A DNA stretch of 64,000 bases from Athripsodes cinereus (Eukaryota; Arthropoda; Insecta; Trichoptera; Leptoceridae), in contig OX388320.1 in the NCBI GenBank assembly GCA_947579605.1, positions 2,418,001 to 2,482,000 on the forward strand, written 5' to 3'. The notes under the pieces were generated by a model that did no database searches, was not told where the DNA came from, and saw only the letters and a list, made by a program, of their open reading frames with translations. How positions within the stretch are numbered: position 1 is the first letter of the stretch; each line of letters begins with the position of its first letter. This document shows, piece after piece, positions 1 through 9,710 of the stretch. Position numbers and translations under genes: made by a program.

Positions 1-970
1 ACTCACAAACTACACTTATACTACTTGTGGCTTTCAGTAAAATAACGTGGCTTAATACAATAGCCTGAAACTGAAAAAGCTCCCGAGAGCCGCTGAAACC
101 ATCCTCTTATACGCCCTCTCGTCACGTGCACCTCCTTCTAATAATTTTATTGCAAACCCTCATGAGAAATCAAAAGACTTTTAATTTTATTCTTATTTCT
201 TCTACTCAATTTCTCAGATTCTCAAGCACAATACAAATTGTATAAGTATTGGTACAAATATCAAATGTCAAAGCTCGAGTGACTTTGTAAATTTGTATCT
301 ATTAAATAAATTCGTTTTGAATATTATTTTAACTTGATAAATACGGGAACTAAGTTATAAACTTTTACTTTATTTACAATTTATTTTACATACCTATATT
401 TTTTGCCATTAGTTAACTTTCAGGTCTATATTTTGAATAATATAAAACTAAGGTTTTATATAAAAATCTACATAGGATTTACACTATAAATTGTATGATC
501 TACTTATTTATTTCTGCTGATTTTTATTAACATAATATGGTTTCTATTTATTTATTTATTTATTATTTACAAACTCAGTATTTTTTTTTTATTTTTTACA
601 AATTTAATAATCGTTTTAAACTAAAATTTTATGCAAAAGTAGATATTACCAAGTATGGTGAAATATATTTTCAATAAACTCAAAAAGTTTATCAACTCTG
701 TAAATATGGTACAATTATTCTAATTTGTCTAAAAATTTATGTAGTTATATTTTTACACCTTATTTTAACAATCAGAAGTTGTAATAGTTCTTAAAAAAAA
801 CACTCATCACATTTTCAAAAAACAAAATTATGAAATACTAAAATTTTCAATTTCGAAAATTAGTATAATTTATCCATTCAATATGCAAATTTAATAACGT
901 AAATTTCACTTTTATTTATACAATTGTCACAAAAATGTTGATATAATAAATGATGGAATTAGTAATAATA
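1..970. other. AT-rich flank without recognised genes
   Basis: This stretch is very AT-rich with short T runs and TTTA repeats. I see no open frame with recognisable protein similarity and no tRNA-like fold. It probably lies upstream of the bbx transcription unit, but that is inference. Confidence 0.5.
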
Positions 971-974
971 TTAT

Positions 975-1186
975 TTCGCGCTCTTTACGTGTTTACGAAA
1001 ATCGCGTCGGGGATGAAATTTTCAGCGGCGGTTGCGTCGTGACGCCTCTCTCGCGTCTTTCATCGGCGGCCGTCCGACGGAAACTGATCCATCAGAGGAA
1101 AAGTATCCGCGCAACAGCCTTGCTTGTCCCATGGGGTGAGCTACGGTAGTTAGTGAGGGAGGTTTGCCTTGCGTCTGCGCAACCAG
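975..1186 (+). promoter_or_regulatory. bbx: GC-rich island; candidate promoter and non-coding first exon of the BBX-type gene
   Basis: About 210 bp are conspicuously GC- and CpG-rich (GCGTCG, GGCGGTTGCGTCGTGACGCC, CGGCGGCCGTCCGACGG) inside very AT-rich DNA. The island ends at CAG followed by GTATGTAAG at 1187, a near-ideal splice donor. The next + strand acceptor that makes sense is TTTGTTTCAG ending at 9456, just before the exon that carries the bbx start codon. I infer a non-coding exon 1 here and a first intron of about 8.3 kb. There is no direct evidence of transcription, and the 5' boundary of the exon cannot be fixed. Confidence 0.5.
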
Positions 1187-1282
1187 GTATGTAAGATTAT
1201 GAGAGACAGTGGTTACATATATTAATAATGTATCGTATTACTTGTATACTGAAAAGAAAACACCTGGTTTTTCAAAAGCAAT

Positions 1283-1315
1283 AATATTTGCCATCATATT
1301 ATGATGGCAAATATT
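1283..1315. repeat. Perfect 16-bp inverted repeat with 1-nt centre
   Basis: AATATTTGCCATCATA is followed by a single T and then its exact reverse complement. It lies about 100 bp inside the inferred first intron of the BBX-type gene. It could be a cruciform-forming palindrome, a dimeric binding site or a transposon scar; the sequence does not decide. Confidence 0.8.
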
Positions 1316-1466
1316 TATTATATCTTCAAAGAATCAAATATATTTGCGGAAGTTATGATTCGAAAAGCATGAAGACGACTGTGAGCATAAGACTTTGATA
1401 TTTACTAAAGTAAGTAAAATAGACTTACCTAAGTCTAGCGAGGCAGTAATTTCCATTAATTATAAG

Positions 1467-2518
1467 TAGTGATGTGAGAAGAGAAAATTCTCCAAAGAAA
1501 TTTCTCGAGAACGAGAAATTTCTCCTCTGAGGGAAGAGAAATTTCTCTCCATATTTTTTCTTAGTGGTATTATGACTCCTCGCCCAGTACACTTCGCAGC
1601 CAACCTGATTAATCCAAAAATTTGTGGGGCTGATTAAGGCCCAAATCAGAGGTTATTAACACTTTTTTCCATGTACGTACCTGCAATTTTACTAAACTTA
1701 AATATGGGCATGTAGGGTGTCAAACATCAAGATTTTGCATCACTTTTTTCTATGTAGGTACCTAACATTTTTTTTTGTTTCCATAATTAATTGTAGCCAT
1801 ATTGGTGATAAATTATCTCAACATTTGTACATTGTTGTTGATTGATTGAATAAAGTATTTATTATTATTTTACTGTTAAATAAAAAATAAAAAAAATTCT
1901 CTACTTCGAGAATACTTTACTGATTCTACTGTGTTTTATGTGATATACTTGTGTTGGTATGTGGTGTGGGATTTGTGATGTGTGTGGTTGAGGGATGTGT
2001 TGTTTTTTTCTGGTTTTATATGGAGAAATGGTTTGTTTGTGTGTTGTTTCATGTATGGACAGTTTGCAGCAGTGTTTTTCTTGTTATAAATGTGATTTTT
2101 TTTTTAAAAAAGATATATCTGGGTTTTGTTATAAACCCAAATACAACCTTATACACCTTTCACAGTAAGCTAAAAGCTTGTGTCGTGAAAGGGGAGTTTG
2201 CCGGCACCTGGGATCGAACCCCGGACCTCATGTTTATAAGGCCGAGACTCTACCTCCAGGCTACCGACGAACTCTGTTTGTGTTAATTCTGATTGTGTTA
2301 ATATAGGAGATGAATGCTTTTTGTGATTGTATATATGTTTCAGTATAATTGATTGATTGATATGTTTGTGAGATGTTTGCCCTAGAACAGGTTATACCTA
2401 GTTGGGCAGCATCAATAAAGTTATCTATAAGATTTGTAATTTATTGGTGTAATAAAAAAAAAAAAAATTAACCGAGAAAATTCTCGAAAAATTATTTCTT
2501 GAGAATTCCACAACACTA
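1467..2518. mobile_element. hAT-like MITE, GAGAAATTTCTC family, copy 1 (with a SINE inside)
   Basis: The left end reads TAGTGATGTGAG and the right end is the reverse complement of TAGTGTTGTGG. Just inside both ends are clustered GAGAAATTTCTC-type words, which are themselves palindromic. The same ends and internal sequence, including a repeated block around ATATGGGCATGT, occur inverted at 53625-54189. Flanks are ATTATAAG on the left and ATTATTAT on the right, an imperfect 8-bp match. The copy is about twice as long as its sister, and its right half contains a tRNA-derived SINE on the minus strand plus a poly(A)-tailed fragment. No transposase is encoded. Confidence 0.75.
2105..2277 (-). mobile_element. 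tRNA-derived SINE, family 1, copy inside the MITE
   Basis: On the minus strand a tRNA-like head begins near 2277. It has an A-box-like GTAGCCTGGAGGTAGAG and a B-box GGGGTTCGATCCC, followed by a shared body (CACGACACAAGCTTTTAGC, GTGAAAGGTGTATAAGG) and an A-rich tail near 2105. The body matches a plus-strand copy at 15846-15982. Pol III promoter boxes are visible, so it was once transcribable. It is not a functional tRNA because it lacks a pairing acceptor stem. Confidence 0.75.
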
Positions 2519-2646
2519 ATTATTATAAGTAGGTAATTAAAAATGAGAAAAGGCTATTAAAAATATAAATGATAAAAATATTAAAAAAAAAAATTATTTT
2601 TAAATTAATTAACGCTAATTTTCTTAAACTCCATGTTTATTTATAG

Positions 2647-2833
2647 AAAAAAACACAATTGGTTTTGGTTTTCCTTATTTTTTTTATTGCGTAGTGACCT
2701 GATTTCGACTTATATAACAATGTTTAGAACTAATGTTAACTGTAATTAGTTTGACAATGACTTTATAAGTCGAAACTAAGTCGCTACTCAATAAAAAATT
2801 TAAAGAAAACTAAAACCAATTGTGTTTTTTTTT
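2647..2833. repeat. Long foldback (palindromic MITE)
   Basis: The two halves are reverse complements over about 85 bp each, with few mismatches. The left arm starts AAAAAACACAATTGGTTTTG and the right arm ends with CCAATTGTGTTTTT. Both arms contain the shared words TTTCGACTTATA and GTAGTGAC/GTAGCGAC. A short unpaired centre near 2735 separates the arms. Nothing is encoded. It is probably a foldback MITE; a transcript would form a long dsRNA-like hairpin. Confidence 0.8.
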
Positions 2834-2929
2834 CATACATAATATTTTATTTGTTTAATCATATTATTGCACAATAATTGTCAATTCTCTTGGCGCCTCG
2901 CTCAACCCTGTTTTGAAGCATTGACCTGT

Positions 2930-3170
2930 ATGGCTTAGACTAGTAACACAGTAATACTTTTTAAACATACTGGCGCAGTCTTCAGTAGGAAAGACTGTTC
3001 CAATATTTAATAATCTGACTAGAGATATTGATGTCTTTCACGGAATCCATAAAGAAAATTGAGAACATATTGTAGTCATGTCATCTGGATGTCTAGTGTT
3101 GAGTGCATCGTTTAAAGTTATCATCTGGAATCGCGTTGGTCTTCAAAGTATGGATCCTAAATCAAATTAA
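2930..3170. repeat. Dispersed repeat family E fragment
   Basis: This fragment is similar to 14830-15010, sharing TTTAATaaTCTGACTaGAGA, an ATTGATGTCTTT/GTTGATATCTTT block and ATCGTTTAAagTT. A shorter match lies at 62185-62235. The copies are diverged. Family identity is unknown; it may be part of a LINE or SINE body. Confidence 0.5.
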
Positions 3171-3310
3171 GTTTTGAACTACTATAGATGACTCGCACAC
3201 ATTGAATTGCTCAGAAAAATGGACATTAATATTTTTGCCCAGACTGAGGATCGAACCCACGACCCCTCGCTTGCAAGGCGAGTGTGTTAACCACTAGTCC
3301 AACCTAATGA
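3170..3310 (-). mobile_element. tRNA-derived SINE, family 2 (tRNA-Ala-like head)
   Basis: On the minus strand the segment from 3307 down contains GGACTAGTGGTTAACACACT, an anticodon-like stem-loop CTCGC-CTTGCAA-GCGAG (anticodon TGC) and the B-box GTGGGTTCGATCC. The flanking bases cannot pair as a 7-bp acceptor stem and the outer T-stem pair is G-G. A non-tRNA body follows (GGGCAAAAATATTAATGTCC). I therefore call a SINE head rather than a tRNA gene. The 5' side is close to the assembly gap. Confidence 0.6.
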
Positions 3311-3336
3311 ATTAGGTTACATACTAGTTAGGTATA

Positions 3337-3536
3337 NNNNNNNNNNNNNNNNNNNNNNNNNNNNNNNNNNNNNNNNNNNNNNNNNNNNNNNNNNNNNNNN
3401 NNNNNNNNNNNNNNNNNNNNNNNNNNNNNNNNNNNNNNNNNNNNNNNNNNNNNNNNNNNNNNNNNNNNNNNNNNNNNNNNNNNNNNNNNNNNNNNNNNNN
3501 NNNNNNNNNNNNNNNNNNNNNNNNNNNNNNNNNNNN
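3337..3536. other. Assembly gap (200 N)
   Basis: Exactly 200 undetermined bases. The round length suggests a placeholder rather than a measured distance, so spacing across it should not be trusted. Confidence 0.95.
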
Positions 3537-3539
3537 CAC

Positions 3540-5955
3540 CCTCACTGTAAACCCTAACGAACTTTTGTATTTGTTTTGTTTTAATTCAGTATAGATCAGC
3601 ACCTGATGATGCGAACTCGGAGTCCGCGAAACCGGTCGTGCGTTAGTCTTACTCAACAGTAACACGAAACAAAAATAATAAATATTTATTTTATTTTATT
3701 TGATAATTTAAAATGAAGTGTTACAAAGTAAATGCCGATACAATTAATGAAATTAAAATTGTAGTTTGGACTTTCTATTGGCATGTGATATTATTCTTTA
3801 AGTATTGAATTTTAATATTTGATACTAAGAATCACTTTATAAAATGGTTATGATGTCATTATAAGCAGTTTATTCTGGAAATGTCAAAACATTTATGAAT
3901 TCACATGTCCCTTTTTGATATTTTACAGACTCTGGACATTATAGGACTTATCATTCTTAACTTAAGATGACGAATCTCTAAAACCATTATTATTAAATGA
4001 TATTGATTCCTATGTTTGTTAATTCAAAGTTCAGTAGACATTACGTGAGAAATATAATTCAATATTTGGAAGTTTTTTCATAAACATTGTAATTTTCTAA
4101 AATGTGGAATGTGCCCCAGAATATAAAATAGATATTTTCAAGGCTTATTTTAAGAAGCGAAATTTTGTTTTTTGGTCGTTTGGTGCTATATTTCTATAAT
4201 TCTTGGCAAAAAGTATTTTTTCAAACTCATGGAGTTTGTAATCCAGTCGTGTTAAATTATCCTTTATATTATAAATACTTAATCAAAATTATGAAAAATC
4301 TTTTAAGTAGTTTTTTTTCGGTTTACTGTGCGGTGTCACATACATCCACATCCTTTTTCATAATGCCTAGACAAAGATCTACCTAAACTTACATTATCTG
4401 GTGTTTATTATAATATTTTACGAGATACAAGGTATTATTACTTCATCTTATAATAAAAATCTTCATTGTGATTACAGCTTCGATAGAGGTGAGTTCTTTC
4501 TCTCTCTATCTCTTTAAAATACTCGTACTTTTTGCACATTTTTATTAGAAGTAATGTTTTAACTATGGTTGATTATTCTCAATTTTTCTCTCTTTCGTAT
4601 AAGCCCCGGTTTCTGGGCAATGATTGGGATAATCTGAACTCTATTTTCATACGGATAATTTCAATATCTTGATTGTTAAAATGTTGTCTTGGTTTTCAAT
4701 AATAATTAATCTACATATACGGACACTCGTTACGTCTATTGTGTTCGAACACAATTTGTTCGATTCCGTAAACAATCGTTATATTTATTAATGTTGCTTT
4801 GTCTTCAGTCACTCGGAGAGTAAAGTTGTTTTTATACAATGAAACTAGCACCGTCGATAAGTTTCCAATTACCATACGACATGATCTTCATCATTTCTGA
4901 ATATCGGCCACTTCAAAACTGTTCACAATTTTCAGTTTAGTACAACCCGAACCCACTGTTTCTCCATTACTTGGACAATGTCATCTAGTCAATTGTTTTG
5001 CCTTACTACGCTTCCATTGACCTCCCATAGTATCCATTCTAGGACTATAAATGTGCATCTTCCATTCTCTTATCTTGTCGTGTGACCAGCTCATTGGCAA
5101 TTTTAGCTTGAAGACTTAATCAACAATGTCAATAACTTTTATCTTTTCGTTTTCGTTTACGCATTCTAAAATCATAGGTATTCAATTGTAACTATAGGAA
5201 TCAATTATGTCCTTAATTTAATGATTGTGTTGGAAAAACAGTTAGATTATTTAATAGAATAATATTATACACTTGATAAGTTTATCCCAAAAGGGCGATT
5301 GTTTTTCTCTTTATCTTTTATTTGTTGTTGTTTGTTTTTTATCGTCTTATATTACGTTTGGTCTTATCTTTTGCCCACTGGTATCGTATTAAGCACGAGT
5401 CATTATGATCCTAGGTTAGGGTACACCCTACCTACAGATTTAGATTATAACTTGCGTCTTAAATAAAAGCATAATCAATATAAGCGTATTGACGAAACAA
5501 AGATAATAAAATTGGTATGCAACAAATGTTTCATTGTTTGAAAGTTACCTAATTAATGGTAGTAATTACTGGGCAGTAACTCCGGCAGCTCTAAACGTTA
5601 TAATCTGCTCACTTCTGCATTGTATGCTACTGATAAGAGGTAGCGCTCTATTCAGTATTCACTACCTGCCTCACAGCTAGGTACCTAGGTATCTACGTTA
5701 GATTTCTTGGTAACCCCTACTCCATGAATCAGTCAAACCGTGCCGTGGATATTGGACGCAGTTTCTTCTTCCTTTGGAGTAAGTCACTCGCAAAAAAATA
5801 TTTGACATTGTTTTTGTAAATAGTGTACTGAAATTTCATAGCGCAAATAACCTTAAACGACTTGAAGAAGAATTAGTTATGTTTGCCTTGTTTTAAATAA
5901 TTTTTATAACTAGACTTCATCCCTGATATTTAGAAGCCTGAGAACTACGTTTTAT
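3540..5955. other. Gene-free stretch, nothing recognised
   Basis: AT-rich sequence within the inferred first intron of the BBX-type gene. Short open frames are present but have no recognisable domains, splice logic or codon structure. A TC-rich microsatellite tract occurs near 4495-4512. Confidence 0.5.
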
Positions 5956-5957
5956 CC

Positions 5958-6130
5958 TCACTTATTTATAGTGAGTAACAATCCATTGGATTGGTCTGCA
6001 ACGAGTTTGGATTTTCTTCTCCATTCCTCCCTATTTTCAGCTAGTCTCTTTAGTTCTACATATGCGCCACAGTTCATATATATCCTTCCTCAGTTGGTCC
6101 ATATCGGTGTCTCTTTGTCGACCTCTATCA
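5958..6130 (-). mobile_element. LINE fragment, C-terminal coding tail (family L1)
   Basis: The minus strand reads as the end of a non-LTR retrotransposon ORF2, with the NREEWRRKSK pattern typical of LINE polymerase C-termini. The same tail occurs at 33315-33425, 50825-50880 and, more completely, at 60130-60585. This copy is heavily 5'-truncated and has no reverse transcriptase core. Confidence 0.6.
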
Positions 6131-6879
6131 TTTCTGCCTTTATGTCAAGTAAATGTGTGCACTGTGTCGGTGTTTGGGTAGTAGAATTCCATAATGAAAT
6201 AAATAAAACAAATGTTTTATTTATTCCATCAAGTAAATGTTTATACAGGGCCGAGGTTCACCTCTTAAGTTTTTCCTCTAGTAAAAACTCGTCTGTGAAA
6301 TTGTTTTAATGTCGTTTTATAAAGGTCATATAATTAGCAATGTGCAGTAAGTATTGCGTTCTCATACACTTAGCTAGACTACTGAGTTTAAGTCTCCCCT
6401 GTGTTTCTCCAGGCATCTCTGGACTTATTGCAGACGGTTTAATCTGCAACATACTTTTTTCGTATTGCTTTTGAGCTATTCGGAGCTTATTAAATAGTTA
6501 GTTTGATCAAATTGATAGCATCAGCAATAGTTATAATTACTAATAATATAATAGGTATATTAATTCGCATAGATATTTTATTTAGATTAAATAAATAAAT
6601 AAATAATTAAAATACGTACACAACATACATGAATCATTTCGGCCATAATGTTAAATTGCTAGTGTAGACCATCCGGCTTCGCCCGGGAAATGGCCACACA
6701 GAGAGAACAAAACGTCTTTGCACAAGGGAATTATCGCAAGTTAAGAAACTAAAATATTGTATACGACGAAGAAATGTTTTATGTTTATTGATATTTTTAT
6801 GCTCTATTTTATCTGGAAGTGATTTTATCGTCGTCATATTGTATGTGTATGCTTTTCTCGGCTAAAGGGACATCGAAGG

Positions 6880-7060
6880 GTGTAATCAAAAGATTCCGTG
6901 AGTCTTTTACATGTTCGAATAAAAATTCCTATGATTTGCGGACTCTGGAGAGTGTGGAGGTGTTCAAGGCGAGGTTAAAAACCTTATTGTTCAGGAGGTG
7001 TTATGATTCTTGAATGGGCTCTTGCAGTGGTTTTTCCACACAGTTTTTCCGCATCTAAAA
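6880..7060 (+). mobile_element. LINE fragment, end of ORF2 (family L2)
   Basis: The plus frame ending at 7013 reads SYDLRTLESVEVFKARLKTL, the typical closing segment of LINE ORF2 proteins (FKxxLKxxLF). It is a short 5'-truncated remnant followed by a TGGTTTTTCCACA motif that recurs near 27575. It lies inside the inferred first intron of the BBX-type gene. Confidence 0.5.
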
Positions 7061-7562
7061 AAAGTTATCTAGCTATTATTATTAGAAATATTAGACAGGC
7101 ATAAAAGTAAAATCAATCAAGACAAGAAATAATCACAACAAAGGAGGCATCGTATAGACTGTATAGAGTGTATTATTTTGTCTCTGTCTTATCTAATTAC
7201 GGTGTCTATACAGGACATAATATAAACAATATAATTAGGTATATCCGAGCTGACTAAAATATTTATGTGATTAGTTAGGTACGGCGTACTGCACTGACTT
7301 GTCCGAACATTCCTCGCCTATGTTATACCTACATAATTATATTATAATATGTAGATAGTGAATAGTGAATCATACAAGATTAATATGAATTCATTAATAA
7401 TAATATTATTATTGATAAGTAATTATTATCGCGATATTGTCAAATAAGTAGTTTCTTTGTTTGTAAAACATTTTACTGCTGACTGCAGATGATAGGCAGC
7501 TACTAATTATTTTTAATAGGAACCATCGTATTCGTTCAGAGATGAAATAAAATGAAGTTGTT

Positions 7563-7780
7563 GTTCTTTTCCATGGAGTTCCTACCCGGTAATGAATGCG
7601 TCTCACTCTTTTCCATGGAGTTCCTACCCGGTAATGAATGCCTCTCACTCTTTTCCATGGAGTTCCTACCCGGTAATGAATGCCTCTCACTCTTTTCCAT
7701 GGAGTTCCTACCCGGTAATGAATGCCTCTCACTCTTTTCCATGGAGTTCCTACCCGGTAATGAATGCCTCTCACTCTTTT
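7563..7780. repeat. 42-bp minisatellite, five copies
   Basis: Five head-to-tail copies of a 42-bp unit (core CCATGGAGTTCCTACCCGG, then TAATGAATGCCTCTCACTC) start at 7573, 7615, 7657, 7699 and 7741, counted from the ATG of each unit. They are nearly identical; the first differs by a G in TGCGTC. Since 42 is a multiple of three, several frames on both strands stay open with a 14-residue period, so the open frames are a by-product and not evidence of a protein. The array is within the inferred bbx first intron. Confidence 0.95.
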
Positions 7781-7889
7781 CTGTGAGTCCCTGCTGGTAT
7801 AATATAAAACAAATTAAGGAGCAAATTCACTTTGGTTTACTCTCAGGATAATGATTTTTTTTAAAGTTAACATTTACTATTTTTTTCTA

Positions 7890-8189
7890 TTGAAGGTGAT
7901 TTCGCGAATGCGAATAGCGAATATTGACCTGCTTAAATTTCTACAATTGCTCAAACATTAAAATTTTCTACTCCCCCCCCCCCCCCGGTCGCCGAATTTT
8001 CAAAATGGTATAGGAATTTAAAATATTTCGAAACTCCTCGATTTTCTTGCAGTACCTTTTTCTACAATGTACCGGGTAAGTATCCGGTACTTTTACCGAA
8101 TATCCAATACTTTATTACCAAAATAATATTCGCATATTTTTTGCGAATGGGAATACTTTGAAATCTGCGAATATTCGTCACAACACTAC
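7890..8189. mobile_element. Degenerate hAT-like MITE with GCGAAT words
   Basis: The right end reads GCGAATATTCGTCACAACACTA, whose reverse complement begins TAGTGTTGTGACGAA, a hAT-type terminus like that of the 53625 element. GCGAATA words cluster at both sides (7905-7925 and 8131-8175). The left terminus and a target duplication cannot be identified, and a 13-C run (near 7974) interrupts the middle. It is likely a decayed MITE. Confidence 0.45.
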
Positions 8190-8269
8190 AGTCTCCAAGG
8201 TTAAGGTCTCCAAGCTATTTTATAAAGACTTATTACCCATTAAAAGCACAGTTTTGTTAATAAAATACT

Positions 8270-8595
8270 TTTCAAAAATATACTCCCTCTGTTTTCTGCA
8301 AGTTTACGAGTGTCCTGTAAAAGGCAGTAGGTATTGGTAAAGTATCACGCTTTAAATACATTTAACATCTTGCTGCTGAGATCGCCTTGGCCAAAAGCTG
8401 TTATGGTCTCGGTGCAGAGTGATATTTTTAGAAAAATAATAATCTTCAGTTCAGCGACGTGATACGCCACATATATTCAGAGTGTCTTGACATTTATAGG
8501 CACAGAAAGGAAAACTCACATGCGGTTAGTCCGCTGGCTACCCCACTTGTAGGAGATGCTGTGATGGTATAATTATAGTAGTAGTAGTAGTTTGT
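8270..8595 (-). repeat. Repeat family A fragments (minus orientation), ending in TAG triplets
   Basis: Two blocks match family A on the minus strand. One, near 8290-8335, is the reverse complement of CTGCCTTTTACAGGACACTC. The other, 8515-8592, contains GCTGGCTACCCCACTTGTAG and ends in a (TAG) microsatellite. The microsatellite end is typical of the 3' end of some non-LTR retrotransposons, but the family is not identified. Confidence 0.6.
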
Positions 8596-8867
8596 TCATT
8601 ATTTATATTTTCGGATTTTCTTTGTAAATCTCCTTTGAAGTCTTTTCTTCTATAAGCATTTTTCACAATTCAAATTACCGTGACAATAAGGGCATTTTAT
8701 TCACGAAGATGGCCCCAGCACTGAGGCTGAAAGTTTGAAGGAGAGAAGACATTGGAGATGCGCGCCGCATACCCTAAAATCTAAATAATACTGGACGGCG
8801 TGAAAGCTTAAAAAAATATTTGAAGTGTAAGTTCTGTAAGCTCCGTGGAGTCCCCGATTTATCATGC

Positions 8868-8940
8868 TTTAGCATAGGTATCCCACTCTTTCCTGTAAGT
8901 TTTCGAGTATACTCTGTAAAAGGCAGGTTTTCGTAAAACC
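8868..8940 (-). repeat. Repeat family A fragment
   Basis: Contains CCACTCTTTCCTGTAAGTTT and TGTAAAAGGCAGG, the reverse complement of the distal part of family A as seen at 53270-53325. Confidence 0.55.
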
Positions 8941-9059
8941 CCACGTATAAGACAATCAAATTTACAATTCAGGATATTGCCCGGGCTAGCCCCCCCCCCC
9001 CACTTTAGATCGTGCCCTGATAACTACATAATATCTAAGTACAGATAAAGAAGTGAATC

Positions 9060-9275
9060 TTTCAACTTCATGCGCCACATTTATTTACTTACTTATGCAG
9101 CTATTCCTGTCCACTGCTGGCCTCCCCCATATGTCTCAAAGCATCTCTGTCCTGAGCTTTCTGCAACCAGTCATCAGCGATTCTTCTAATGTCGTCTGAC
9201 CAACATGCTGGAAGTCTTCCTCTACTCCTTTTATCTTCACGAGGTCTCCACTCCACTACCTTTTTTGTCCATCTT
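9060..9275 (-). mobile_element. LINE fragment, ORF2 C-terminus (family L3)
   Basis: The minus strand translates to a pattern of GRLPACWSDDIRRIADDWLQ followed by KAQDRDALRHMGEA, the characteristic last part of many LINE ORF2 proteins (RW-DDI, QDR-W-GEA). It is truncated 5' and decayed. It lies about 200 bp upstream of the first coding bbx exon. Confidence 0.65.
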
Positions 9276-9340
9276 TATTACATGCAGCTAGTCTGCTGGC
9301 TTCCCCACTTGTAAAGTTTGCTATGACGGTACAGATCTAG
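9275..9340 (-). repeat. Repeat family A fragment
   Basis: TTACATGCAGCTAGTCTGCTGGCTTCCCCACTTG-type sequence, the minus-strand version of the GTGGGGTAGCCAGCAGA core of family A. Confidence 0.55.
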
Positions 9341-9456
9341 ACGTTTTGTTAAATATTTGATGCTGAAATTTATGAAATTTTGAGTGCAACTACTCACTCA
9401 TAGACTTTTTAGATCAAGACATTGTGTTGATTATGATTTGTATATTTTTTGTTTCA

Positions 9457-9710
9457 GTGATATGAAGGTGTAGTTATATTAATAGATGAACAATGACGGA
9501 GTGCCAAGAGATGAATTATTCAGAGGAAGAGGAGCAAGAACAGCAAAAACAACAGCAGCAGCAACAAGAACAACAGCAGACAACAGCCAACATGTCCTGC
9601 AAGGAAGCGGAACCTTCCCACCACGCCAGGAGACCAATGAATGCCTTCCTCATATTCTGCAAGAGACATCGCAGTGTCGTCAGAGATAAACATCCCAACC
9701 TGGAGAATAG
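9457..9710 (+). CDS. bbx: BBX-type HMG-box transcription factor, first coding exon (coding from 9493)
   Basis: This exon encodes the N-terminus and the first half of an HMG box. The ATG at 9493 is chosen because this frame runs into the box; the nearby ATG at 9486 is in another frame. Residues 11-18 are acidic (EEEEQE) and residues 18-29 are glutamine-rich, encoded mostly by CAG/CAA. The box begins near residue 45 with [16 protein letters not shown], as in bobby sox/BBX rather than SOX proteins. The exon ends AAT-AG before GTTAGTG, splitting an Arg codon (phase 2). An acceptor TTTGTTTCAG just before 9457 implies an upstream non-coding exon. The product should be a nuclear DNA-binding regulator; its target genes cannot be read from the sequence. 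Confidence 0.9.

Noticed and set aside
3240..3308. tRNA-Ala(TGC) gene on the minus strand
   Set aside because: Acceptor stem does not pair, the outer T-stem pair is G-G, and a SINE-like body follows. Treated as a tRNA-derived SINE.
3324..3665. 113-residue minus-strand open frame
   Set aside because: It runs through 200 unknown bases, so most of it is not sequence.
4478..4500. Micro-exon between ATTACAG and GTGAGTTC
   Set aside because: Acceptor and donor words are close together, but nothing coding or syntenic supports an exon here.
7563..7780. CRISPR array
   Set aside because: The units are contiguous with no unique spacers, and the DNA is eukaryotic.
7409..7851. Long open frames on both strands across the 42-bp array as a repetitive protein gene
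   Set aside because: The unit is a multiple of three and lacks stops, which opens several frames automatically. There is no signal peptide, domain or splice support.
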